Shown here in pieces: positions 19,178 to 26,955 of a stretch of 64,000 bases of DNA (position 1 is the stretch's first letter; every line of letters begins with the position of its first letter). A program made the position numbers and the translations under genes. Origin of the DNA: Bryobacter sp. (GTDB lineage: Bacteria; Acidobacteriota; Terriglobia; Bryobacterales; Bryobacteraceae); the NCBI GenBank assembly GCA_022843605.1, contig JALHNI010000001.1, forward strand, positions 1-64,000, given 5' to 3'. A model generated the notes under the pieces. The model did not search any database. It had not been told where the DNA came from and saw only the letters and a program-made list of their open reading frames with translations.

Positions 19178-20440
19178 TCAAGGCTTTGCTTGCTTCGGCC
19201 AGGGTAGGGCGGTTACGATTTCACGGATGTTACGCCGATCTTCGACCGAGATCCGCGCGTATTTTGCCTCAGAGCTATCCAGTACGGCCTGCAGACGCCG
19301 CTCAATGCGCCGCAACGCCTCAGTGGGAAGTGCGCGGAAGGCATCGCTTTCAATCATGTAGCTGAGCGGGTAACGGAACAGGCGGGTCTTCAAGTCGAAC
19401 TGCCGCAGTCGTCCCTGCTTGGCAAAGACCTCGGCAAACTTGCTGGAGCCTTGAATGGGGGCGGTAAGCCGTGCTTCGTCTACGAAGAGCAGGTAGTCCA
19501 CCATCTCTTCACAGGCTGACCGAATCCTCCGCTCCGTGCTTTCGCTCACGGTGGTGGCCGGCTCGTTCAAGAGACGGTTCATCAATTCCTGGGAGTGCAT
19601 GGCCATGCGGGTTTCAAAGCCGACGCGGGTGATGAGGTTGGTCATGTGCGTCTGGTGCTCCAGCACCATCAGCGCGACGATGTCGGAGTGGCCGGTGAGA
19701 AAGGCGCCGGTGTCGAAGCGCGACTTCAGGTCCATGACGTTCTGAGTCTGGTCGGTATCGAGCTTGGTGGGGTGCTCGCGATCGCGGGCGAAGGCGTTGC
19801 CCAAGTGCCGTTGGTCGCCGTGTTTCCCGGTGACGTACCACCCGCCCCAGCGTTCCTTGATCGGGCTGCGATGATCGGTGACGAAGCCACCGGCCTGAAA
19901 AAGGGGCATGCCGCTGGGTTCCGGATACACGGAGCGCACCACGAGGCCGGGGACGCCAAGTGTCGCGCCGGTGGCATGGCATTGAAGGCAATCGTCGCGC
20001 CGCTTCAGGCGGGGTTTGGTGACCTCCACCTGGTCGAGCGTGTAGAAGATCACGCCCTGTTTGGGATCCTGGGCGGCGATCTCCACCACTTCGCCGGTGG
20101 GCACCCAACCTACGGAGACGGCGTCGTTGAAGTAGATGGAACGCGGGTTGCGCGGGCTGATGCGCGGGGCTTGCAGACTGGTTTTGGTAAAGACAACCAC
20201 CTGCGATTCGAGGGGTACCTTCAGGGCGTCGAGCACGGCCGGCAGATAGCCCCAGTCGGGGTGATAACGGAGCGTCTTTTCGCCGCGATCCAACTTCTGT
20301 TGCAGGAGCCAAACCGGATCGGTGACGGGCGTCTTCTCATAGAGGATGGCTTCGTGGTCCAGGGGGAGGACGTAGGATCCGCTGAGGCCAGCGAGCAGCG
20401 CGGCGCTGAGAGCGATTCCGGCGGCGACTAGGCGTGACAT
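19178..20440 (-). CDS. Membrane-anchored c-type cytochrome-like protein
   Basis: From ATG 20440, preceded by GGAGGAAG, the 420-residue protein has an uncleaved or signal-type N-terminal helix (SRLVAAGIALSAALLAGLSG) and a periplasmic domain with a single haem-c motif, CLQCH, in RDDCLQCHATGATLGVPG. Other notable stretches are RSIYFNDAVSVGWVPTGEVVE and FLTGHSDIVALMVLEHQTHM, the latter rich in possible axial ligands (His, Met). I cannot assign a named family. Its start overlaps the end of the Rrf2 regulator gene by 13 bases, so the two form one transcript and probably share redox or NO control. Confidence 0.75.
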   Translation of the reverse strand: MSRLVAAGIALSAALLAGLSGSYVLPLDHEAILYEKTPVTDPVWLLQQKLDRGEKTLRYHPDWGYLPAVLDALKVPLESQVVVFTKTSLQAPRISPRNPRSIYFNDAVSVGWVPTGEVVEIAAQDPKQGVIFYTLDQVEVTKPRLKRRDDCLQCHATGATLGVPGLVVRSVYPEPSGMPLFQAGGFVTDHRSPIKERWGGWYVTGKHGDQRHLGNAFARDREHPTKLDTDQTQNVMDLKSRFDTGAFLTGHSDIVALMVLEHQTHMTNLITRVGFETRMAMHSQELMNRLLNEPATTVSESTERRIRSACEEMVDYLLFVDEARLTAPIQGSSKFAEVFAKQGRLRQFDLKTRLFRYPLSYMIESDAFRALPTEALRRIERRLQAVLDSSEAKYARISVEDRRNIREIVTALPWPKQAKP

Positions 20441-20862
20441 GCTTCTTCCTCCAGGCAAAGCGGGCGGTCCTTCGTGGGGCCAACGAGCAGTTCGGCGAGA
20501 TTGGTGGAGCGGAAGGCTTTTTCGGTGGACGCCAGGGCGTCGTCCATCTTGCGGTGCAGCGGGCAGAGATTCTCGCCATGCAGATCGAGCGGACACGTCT
20601 TGATGCGGCAGATCGGGTCCACGGCGTTGACGATCTCGAGGATGTTGATCTCGCGAGCTGTCCGCGTCAAGAGATGGCCACCGTTCTTACCGCGTTGCGA
20701 GGTGACCAGACCGGCCCGGGCCAGCGACTGCAGGACTTTGATCAAATAGTCGGCCGGGACGCGGGAATCGGTGGCGATGGTGTGCGTCGTGATGGGGGAA
20801 CTGGGCCGCGAAGCCAGCACCACCATGGCCCGCAATGCGTATTCGACGGTTTGCGAAAACAT
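20428..20862 (-). CDS. Rrf2-family transcriptional regulator, probable Fe-S sensor
   Basis: The 144-residue protein has the Rrf2 winged helix (SQTVEYALRAMVVLASRPS, then IATDSRVPADYLIKVLQSLARAGLV and SQRGKNGGHLLTR). Its cysteine-bearing loop CRIKTC...C suits a [2Fe-2S] or [4Fe-4S] cluster as in NsrR, IscR and RirA. Spacing is C-x4-C-x9-C, not the IscR C-x5-C-x7-C, so cluster type and signal are open. It is the first gene of a two-gene operon with a c-type cytochrome. A palindrome lies at its promoter (20886-20905). Confidence 0.88.
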   Translation of the reverse strand: MFSQTVEYALRAMVVLASRPSSPITTHTIATDSRVPADYLIKVLQSLARAGLVTSQRGKNGGHLLTRTAREINILEIVNAVDPICRIKTCPLDLHGENLCPLHRKMDDALASTEKAFRSTNLAELLVGPTKDRPLCLEEEACHA

Positions 20863-20885
20863 AGGCTCGAATCCAAAATACTATA

Positions 20886-20905
20886 TGTGGATACGATTGT
20901 CCACA
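20886..20905. promoter_or_regulatory. Palindrome in divergent promoter region, candidate Rrf2 operator
   Basis: TGTGGA-N8-TCCACA is a perfect 6+6 inverted repeat between the Rrf2 gene and the divergent DUF418 gene. A minus-strand -10-like TATAGT (20885-20880) abuts it, and on the plus strand TTGTCC overlaps its right arm. It can therefore block transcription in both directions. Binding by the adjacent Rrf2 protein is inferred from position. Confidence 0.55.
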
Positions 20906-20930
20906 ATAAAGAAGCGTTACTATATAGCGC

Positions 20931-22199
20931 ATGAATCGCATTGACGCCATCGACAGCCTGCGCGGATTCTCCCTATTGGGTATTTTGCTGCTCAACATCG
21001 TTTCGTTTGGTTTGCCTTTCGCCGCTTACATGAATCCGGCAATTGCCGGTGGTGCCGATGGCATCAATCTGGCCACCTGGCTGCTTGCGGTTACCCTCTG
21101 GGACGGCAAAATGCGCTGCATCTTCTCCATGCTGTTTGGAGCCAGCGCCTGGTTGTTGCTCTCCCACAGTGAAGAACGCGGTGACGGGATCCGCGCTGCG
21201 GACATCTACTACCGGCGGACGATGTGGCTGATTGTGATTGGCTTGATTCATGCACATCTAATTTGGGCGGGCGATATCCTCTACCCTTACGGCGTGATCG
21301 GACTGCTCCTATTCCCCCTGCGGAACCTGAGGCCGAAGACGCTGATCGTCGTCGGACTGGTTCTGGTGGGGCTCCATTCGCTGCAAGGTATCGGCGCGGG
21401 TTTCGGCATAGCCGAAATGGCGCAAAAGGCGAAAGCAGCCGAGGGCAAACCCAATCCGACCGCGGAGGAGAAGAAGGCGATCACGGAATGGACGGGGCTG
21501 CGCGAGCTCTTCGCGCCGGCGCCGGAAGAAGTGAAGAAGGAGATCGCCATCCATCGCGGGGGCTGGCTCGGAAACCTGGTTCAGCGTTCGGGAGAAGCGG
21601 CCTTGCTCCAGTTCACCCTGTTTTTCCAGTTCATGTTTCTTGATGTGCTGGCCATGCAGATTCTCGGCATGGGCCTGGCGAAGGCGGGGTGGTTCAGCGC
21701 GGAAAAGAGTTATGGCTTCTATGGTCTCCTGATTGCCGTGGGCCTGGGGCTCGGCGCTCCTTTGAACTACTGGGCCGCTCAGAAGTGGCTGGGCTCCGGG
21801 TTCGGGATTCCTGAGTACTTCACCTATCTCGGCTCGACGGCTGACCCGGGCCGATTGCTGGTGGCGTTGGCTTACGTCGGCCTGGTCATGATCGCCTGTA
21901 AGGCCGGTCTGCGTTGGCTGACCGGTCCGCTGGCGGCCGTGGGCCGGATGGCGTTGACCAATTACTTGCTGACGTCGATCCTGCTGACGCTATTTTTCAA
22001 CGGCTATGGACTTGGCTATTTCGCCAAGTTGGAGCGCCATCAACTGTATTGGGTGGTGCTGGGCATGTGGTGTATCAATCTGGTGCTGAGCCCCATTTGG
22101 CTGCGCCATTTCCGGTTTGGTCCGGCGGAGTGGCTATGGCGGTCACTGACGTATTGGGAGAAACAGCCACTGCGTTTGGAGCAGCGGCAGTCTACTTGA
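20931..22199 (+). CDS. DUF418 family membrane protein (YeiB-like)
   Basis: The 422-residue protein starts with the family signature RIDAIDSLRGFSLLGILLLN and has about ten membrane helices. The C-terminal DUF418 domain contains GPLAAVGRMALTNYL and ends near the late helix WCINLVLSPIWLRHFRFGPAEWLWR. The family is related to membrane acyltransferase-like transporters and its exact role is unknown. It is divergent from the Rrf2-cytochrome pair and shares the palindromic promoter region. No clear ribosome site precedes the ATG. Confidence 0.88.
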   Translation: MNRIDAIDSLRGFSLLGILLLNIVSFGLPFAAYMNPAIAGGADGINLATWLLAVTLWDGKMRCIFSMLFGASAWLLLSHSEERGDGIRAADIYYRRTMWLIVIGLIHAHLIWAGDILYPYGVIGLLLFPLRNLRPKTLIVVGLVLVGLHSLQGIGAGFGIAEMAQKAKAAEGKPNPTAEEKKAITEWTGLRELFAPAPEEVKKEIAIHRGGWLGNLVQRSGEAALLQFTLFFQFMFLDVLAMQILGMGLAKAGWFSAEKSYGFYGLLIAVGLGLGAPLNYWAAQKWLGSGFGIPEYFTYLGSTADPGRLLVALAYVGLVMIACKAGLRWLTGPLAAVGRMALTNYLLTSILLTLFFNGYGLGYFAKLERHQLYWVVLGMWCINLVLSPIWLRHFRFGPAEWLWRSLTYWEKQPLRLEQRQST

Positions 22200-23475
22200 A
22201 CTGATATTCGCCGGGAACCGGCAGGGGCGGCGCGGTCATTTTCTCGTCGAAGCCGAAGGCCTTGGGCTGCAGGTCCAGGGTGGAGGCCATGATCTGATCC
22301 CAGGTAACTTCGCGGCCGGAGTAAGCGGATTCGCGCGCCATGATGGCGGTCATGGTGGACTCGGCCACGGCCATAGCGTGATTGATGTAGGGTCCGCTGC
22401 CGCGAATCGATTTGGTGAGGGCGATGTGCTCGGCGACGTAGGGATTAATGGAGTCGCGGGTGCCGAGGTCGCGGCCATTCGATTGGCCCTGGGCGCAGAC
22501 GATCTGTTCGGCGATCTTCGTGTGGAGCCCGCGCGGAAACTGGCGGCAATAGCTGGAGAGACGAACGCCGTTGGCATACTCGAAGTCGGCGGAGATGTGG
22601 TCATAGATGTTCCCGTGGACTTCATCGCGAGGGCGCCAGACCGCGCCGCCGGTGGCCACGACCTTTACCGGATGCTGATTGCCCATCACCCAATTGCAGA
22701 CGTCCAGGTTATGCAGGTGTTGCTCGACGATCTGGTCGCCGCTGATCCAGACGAAGCTGTACCAGTTGCGGTGCTGCCAGGTCATGTCGCCCCACTTGGG
22801 GTCGCGGCCTTTGGGCCGCTGGATGACGGGAGTGCCGACCCAGTAGGCATAGAGCGCACGGATCTCGCCCAGCTTCCCTTGTTGTAGCTGCGCCACTGTC
22901 TCGACGTACTCTTTCTGGAAGCGACGCTGGGCGCCGGAGACGACGGTGAGCTTCTTTCGTTCGCTCTCCTTTGCGGCGTCCATGAATCTGCGCACGCCAA
23001 CCGGGTCGGTGCCGAAGGGTTTCTCGCAGAAGACATGTTTGTTGGCTTTGATGGCCGCCTCGAAATGCTGGGGACGGTAGCCGGGAGGGGTTGCGAGGAT
23101 GACGAGGTCGCAATCGGAGGCGATCACCTTCTCAAAGGCATTGAAGCCCATGAAGCGGGTTTCGGGCGTCACTTTGATCTGACTCTGAATCTTGGGATGG
23201 CGGTTGGCGTCGCGGAGCCAGGCGAGATTGGTTTCCAGCTGGTCCTCAAACAGGTCGCCGACGTAGTGGATTTCGGCTTGCGGGTCGCCGGTCAAAAGAT
23301 CGACGACGGCTTGGCGTCCTCGTCCGCCGAAGCCGACGACGCCGGCCTTCAACTTCTCAGGGCCGACAGCGCGCACTTGCTGAGGAGTAGCGATTAAGAA
23401 GCTACTCGCAGTGGCAGAAAACGCTCTTCTTGTAAACTGCCGTCCCGAAGAGGTTATAGTGTGGTGAAGGTCCAT
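22192..23475 (-). CDS. TAT-exported Gfo/Idh/MocA-family oxidoreductase
   Basis: A twin-arginine signal (FTRRAFSATASSFLIA) is followed by a Rossmann NAD(P)-binding loop (KAGVVGFGGRGRQAV) and the family's CEKPFGTDPVGVRRF dinucleotide motif. A C-terminal alpha/beta substrate domain contains HNLDVCNWVMGNQHPV. The full length is 427 residues. The family oxidises sugars and polyols; exported members in Acidobacteria and Planctomycetes may use a tightly bound cofactor. It is divergent from the DHDPS-like gene with only 24 bases between starts, so promoters overlap coding DNA. Confidence 0.88.
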   Translation of the reverse strand: MDLHHTITSSGRQFTRRAFSATASSFLIATPQQVRAVGPEKLKAGVVGFGGRGRQAVVDLLTGDPQAEIHYVGDLFEDQLETNLAWLRDANRHPKIQSQIKVTPETRFMGFNAFEKVIASDCDLVILATPPGYRPQHFEAAIKANKHVFCEKPFGTDPVGVRRFMDAAKESERKKLTVVSGAQRRFQKEYVETVAQLQQGKLGEIRALYAYWVGTPVIQRPKGRDPKWGDMTWQHRNWYSFVWISGDQIVEQHLHNLDVCNWVMGNQHPVKVVATGGAVWRPRDEVHGNIYDHISADFEYANGVRLSSYCRQFPRGLHTKIAEQIVCAQGQSNGRDLGTRDSINPYVAEHIALTKSIRGSGPYINHAMAVAESTMTAIMARESAYSGREVTWDQIMASTLDLQPKAFGFDEKMTAPPLPVPGEYQFK

Positions 23476-23499
23476 TCTGACTTTGCTCCTGTAACCTAA

Positions 23500-24429
23500 A
23501 TGCCTATCAGCGACCCCAATTCTACCGTCAATCCCCCGTTTTCAGCCGCGCCAATTTCGGGCGTCTGGGCGGCGGTCGTCACACCGCGGCGCGAAACCGG
23601 CCACGAAATCGACATCGCCGCGACACTCGACGTGATCGATTTTCTGAATGAATCGCCGATCACCGGACTCAGTATTCTGGGCTCCACCGGTGAGTTCGTG
23701 CATTTCGACTATGAGCAGCGGCTGCACTTGATGCGCTTCGCCATGAAGCGCAGCCAGAAGCCGGTGTTGCCGAACATTACGCATTCTTCATTGGACGGTA
23801 CGATCGGCATCGGCGAGCAGGCGCTTGACTATGGTGCAGCTGGCTTGCTGGCGATGCCGCCTTACTACTTCCGCTACAGCGCTGACGATATTCGCCGCTA
23901 CTATCTGGAGTTGTCCGACGCGTTGCCCGACGCCAAGCTGTTCCTCTACAACATTCCGTTCTTTTCCACTCCGCTCCCGATCGATCTTGCGTGCGAGTTA
24001 CTCGCGACCGGGCGTTTCGCGGGCATTAAGGATTCGAGCGGCGATCCGGCCTACTACCAGCGGTTGCTGAAGTTGCGAGTCACCAACACCTTTTCGCTGA
24101 TTATCGGCAACGATTGCGTGTTTGGGGAAGCGCGCCTGGCGGGTGCCGATGGAGTGGTAAGCGGCGTCGCCGGAGCCTTGCCGGAACTGATTTGCGCGAT
24201 GGAGCGAGCGGCGATGGCTGGGCAGGCGGCTGAGGTGGCGAAGCTGAACCTATTGCTGAGCGAGGCGATCTCCTGGCTCGATAAGTTTCCGGTGCCGGTA
24301 GCGCTGAAGCGCGCGGTACGGCTGCGTGGTTTCGCCGAGGGAAACTATGCGATTCCTCCGGCCAGCTTCGACGCATTCGATGCGTGGTTTGGCGAATATC
24401 TGCCCCGGATGCTGGCTGCTACGAAATAA
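23500..24429 (+). CDS. Dihydrodipicolinate synthase-family aldolase
   Basis: The 309-residue TIM-barrel protein has the DHDPS/NAL signatures: SILGSTGEFVHFDYEQR, the catalytic Tyr in LYNIPFFSTPLPI and the Schiff-base Lys in GIKDSSGDPAYYQRLL. Family members condense or cleave pyruvate with aldehydes, for example lysine synthesis, N-acetylneuraminate lyase or keto-deoxy sugar aldolase. Because the oxidoreductase next door acts on sugars, a keto-deoxy sugar aldolase is plausible, but dapA cannot be excluded. It leads a run of four genes with almost no spacing. Confidence 0.85.
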   Translation: MPISDPNSTVNPPFSAAPISGVWAAVVTPRRETGHEIDIAATLDVIDFLNESPITGLSILGSTGEFVHFDYEQRLHLMRFAMKRSQKPVLPNITHSSLDGTIGIGEQALDYGAAGLLAMPPYYFRYSADDIRRYYLELSDALPDAKLFLYNIPFFSTPLPIDLACELLATGRFAGIKDSSGDPAYYQRLLKLRVTNTFSLIIGNDCVFGEARLAGADGVVSGVAGALPELICAMERAAMAGQAAEVAKLNLLLSEAISWLDKFPVPVALKRAVRLRGFAEGNYAIPPASFDAFDAWFGEYLPRMLAATK

Positions 24430-24435
24430 TAGGGT

Positions 24436-25812
24436 ATGCAGCCCGACGAGTTCCGCCGCCACGGACACGCCATCATCGACTGGATCGCTGACTATCAAGC
24501 CAACATCCGGCAGTATCCGGTAGTGCCCGCGAGTGTGCCGGGCGCGTTGGTGGATGCCCTGCCGGCCCGTGGCCCTGAAGCGCCGGAGAGCATTGAGCAG
24601 ATCCTGCGGGACTTTGAGGCGCTGATTATGCCTGGGGTGACGCACTGGAACCATCCGCGCTTCCACTCGTTTTTTGCCATTTCCTCCTCCCCGCCTGGGG
24701 TGTTGGCGGAGGCGCTGACGGCGGCGCTCAACATGCAGCACATGCTGTGGAAGAGCGGGCCGGCGGGAACCGAACTCGAACAAGTAACCTTGGCGTGGCT
24801 GATCGACTGGATGGGGCTGAAACCCGGCTGGTTCGGCGAAATTTTCGATACGGCGTCCATTTCGACGTTGCATGGCATCGCCGCGGCGCGTGAGTTCGTG
24901 GTGCCGGCCAGCCGGGCCCAAGGGAATCCCGTGGGGCTCACCGTCTATTGCTCGCAATGGGCGCACACGTCGGTGGATAAGGCTTGCATCATGCTCGGCG
25001 TGGGACTGGACAACTTGCGCCGGATCGAAGCCGACGACCAGTATCGGCTGAAGCCCGCCGCATTGGCCCAGGCGATTCGGGAAGACCGGGCGGCGGGGCG
25101 CATTCCCATCTGTGTGGTGCCGACCGTTGGCACCACCGGTGTCACTAGCGTGGATCCGGTGGCCGAAGTGGTGAGGGTCGCGCGAGAGGAGAACCTTTGG
25201 GTGCACGTGGATGCGGCGTATGGCGGCGCGGCGGCCGTGGTTCCGGAGTTCCGCCACTATCTCGATGGCGTCGACGGCGCGGATTCGATGGTGGTGAATC
25301 CGCACAAGTGGCTGTTCACGCCCGTCGACCTGAGCTGTTTCTATACTCGGCGCCCGGATGTGGTGCGCCGGGCATTTTCACTCGTGCCGGACTACCTGAA
25401 GTATGAGGAAGATCCGCGGCTGGTGAATCTGATGGATTACGGGCTGCCTTTGGGCAGGCGCTTCCGGTCGCTGAAGCTGTGGTTCGCCATGCGCTACTAC
25501 GGGCACGAGGGTTTTGTGCGCATGATTCGGAATCATGTGGCCTGGGCCCATCGCTTGGCCGAGCTGATTGTGGCCGATGAGCGATTCGAGCTCGCCGCGC
25601 CGGTGACGATGGGGCTGGTCTGTTTCCGGTTGAAATCGTCGGACGAAGAGACGCGCGCCATTGTGCAAGGCATAAACGATTCGGGCTTTGCCTTTCTCTC
25701 GCAAACAACGGTGGACGGCAAGTTCACGATTCGGTGGGCGATCGGAACGTTCGGTTGTACGTGGGATGACATCGACGCTGTCTGGCAGCGTGTGCTCACC
25801 CTGGTTCCTTAG
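24436..25812 (+). CDS. PLP-dependent aromatic amino acid decarboxylase-like protein
   Basis: The 458-residue protein belongs to the group II decarboxylases. VTHWNHPRFHSFFA, the His stacking residue region, VHVDAAYGGAAAV with the PLP-binding Asp and NPHKWLFTPVDLSC with the Schiff-base Lys are all present. Animal and plant tyrosine/DOPA/tryptophan decarboxylases share this architecture, so it likely forms an arylalkylamine from an aromatic amino acid. It begins six bases after the aldolase gene and ends directly against lpxB, so transcription is shared. Confidence 0.88.
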   Translation: MQPDEFRRHGHAIIDWIADYQANIRQYPVVPASVPGALVDALPARGPEAPESIEQILRDFEALIMPGVTHWNHPRFHSFFAISSSPPGVLAEALTAALNMQHMLWKSGPAGTELEQVTLAWLIDWMGLKPGWFGEIFDTASISTLHGIAAAREFVVPASRAQGNPVGLTVYCSQWAHTSVDKACIMLGVGLDNLRRIEADDQYRLKPAALAQAIREDRAAGRIPICVVPTVGTTGVTSVDPVAEVVRVAREENLWVHVDAAYGGAAAVVPEFRHYLDGVDGADSMVVNPHKWLFTPVDLSCFYTRRPDVVRRAFSLVPDYLKYEEDPRLVNLMDYGLPLGRRFRSLKLWFAMRYYGHEGFVRMIRNHVAWAHRLAELIVADERFELAAPVTMGLVCFRLKSSDEETRAIVQGINDSGFAFLSQTTVDGKFTIRWAIGTFGCTWDDIDAVWQRVLTLVP

Positions 25813-26955
25813 ATGGCCAAAATTCTGATTTCCGCGGGTGAGCCCTCGGGCGACCTCTATGCCTCGGCGTTGGTGGAAGCGCTGCGACGCCGCGATCCGG
25901 GGCTGGATTTTTTCGGCTGCGCGCAACCGCGGATGCTGGCGGCGGGAGTCCGGCCGGTGATGGACGCCGGGAAGCTGCATGTGGTGGGAGTTTTCGAGGT
26001 CATCACGCACATCCCAGGTATCTGGGCGGAGTATCGAAAGCTAATCCGCGCAGCCGATGATGAGAAGCCGGCGCTCGCCATTTTGACCGATAGCCCGGAT
26101 TTCAATCTGCGGGTGGCTCGCCAACTGGCAAAGCGGAAAATCCCGGTGGTTTACCTGGTGGCGCCGCAGGCTTGGGCCTGGCGATCCGGCCGTACGCGGC
26201 AGATGGCGAGGGATCTTCGCCGCCTGCTTTGTATCTTCCCTTTCGAGGAGGCCTGGTTTCGTGAGCGGGGAGTTCCGACGGACTATATCGGGCATCCGTT
26301 AGCGAGCCAGGTAAAGCGGACCATGAGTACTGCTGAATTTCGCGGCGAATTGGGCATCCCGGACAACCGTCATTTGGTGGCGCTACTGCCGGGGTCGAGG
26401 CCCGGGGAGGTCCGGCGGCACCTGCCGATTCTGCTGGACGCCGTCAAAAAACTGTCAAATCGTCCTATCTCGTTCGTTCTGGGCGCTGTTCCTTCGCTGG
26501 GACACGGTTTTTTTGTAAACCAGTTAGCCTCGGCATCCATCCAAGGAAGCGTGAAGGTAATTGAGGGTCGAACGCGAGATCTGTTGGCTTCTGCTGACGT
26601 CGCGCTGGCTGCCAGCGGAACGGTGACCGTGGAAGCGGCGCTGCTGGGTACCCCGATGGTGACATTTTACCGAGTGAATTCAGCGAGTTGGGGGTTAGGC
26701 AAACTGCTGGTGCGCACGCCCTACTTCACGATGGCCAACCTGATTGCGGGCCAAATGCTGGTGCCCGAGTTAATGCAAAACGAAGCCACCGGTGAGCGCC
26801 TGGCCGCCGAGACGGCCCGGTTGCTCGATTCTCCGCTTGAACTTGAACAGATGCGCGCTGGCTTGGCGCGAGTAGCTACGCTCCTCAATACGGGCCATGA
26901 TCCAATAGAAAGAGCCGCCGATATCGTGAGCGGTATGTTGACTGAACATGTGTAA
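25813..26955 (+). CDS. lpxB: Lipid-A-disaccharide synthase
   Basis: The 380-residue GT19 enzyme joins UDP-2,3-diacylglucosamine and lipid X during lipid A synthesis at the inner membrane. The N-terminal ILISAGEPSGDLYASALVEAL, VYLVAPQAWAWRSGR, YIGHPLA, LLPGSRPGEVRRHLP and ASGTVTVEAALLGTPMV motifs are all present. Its presence shows an LPS-bearing outer membrane. The ATG directly follows the decarboxylase stop, and the gene end overlaps the next by eight bases, giving a tight operon. Confidence 0.95.
   Translation: MAKILISAGEPSGDLYASALVEALRRRDPGLDFFGCAQPRMLAAGVRPVMDAGKLHVVGVFEVITHIPGIWAEYRKLIRAADDEKPALAILTDSPDFNLRVARQLAKRKIPVVYLVAPQAWAWRSGRTRQMARDLRRLLCIFPFEEAWFRERGVPTDYIGHPLASQVKRTMSTAEFRGELGIPDNRHLVALLPGSRPGEVRRHLPILLDAVKKLSNRPISFVLGAVPSLGHGFFVNQLASASIQGSVKVIEGRTRDLLASADVALAASGTVTVEAALLGTPMVTFYRVNSASWGLGKLLVRTPYFTMANLIAGQMLVPELMQNEATGERLAAETARLLDSPLELEQMRAGLARVATLLNTGHDPIERAADIVSGMLTEHV

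Noticed and set aside
23430-23460. Promoter TTGTAA-19-TATAGT before the DHDPS-like gene
   Set aside because: The -10 is good but the -35 is weak and the spacer too long; not firm enough to list.
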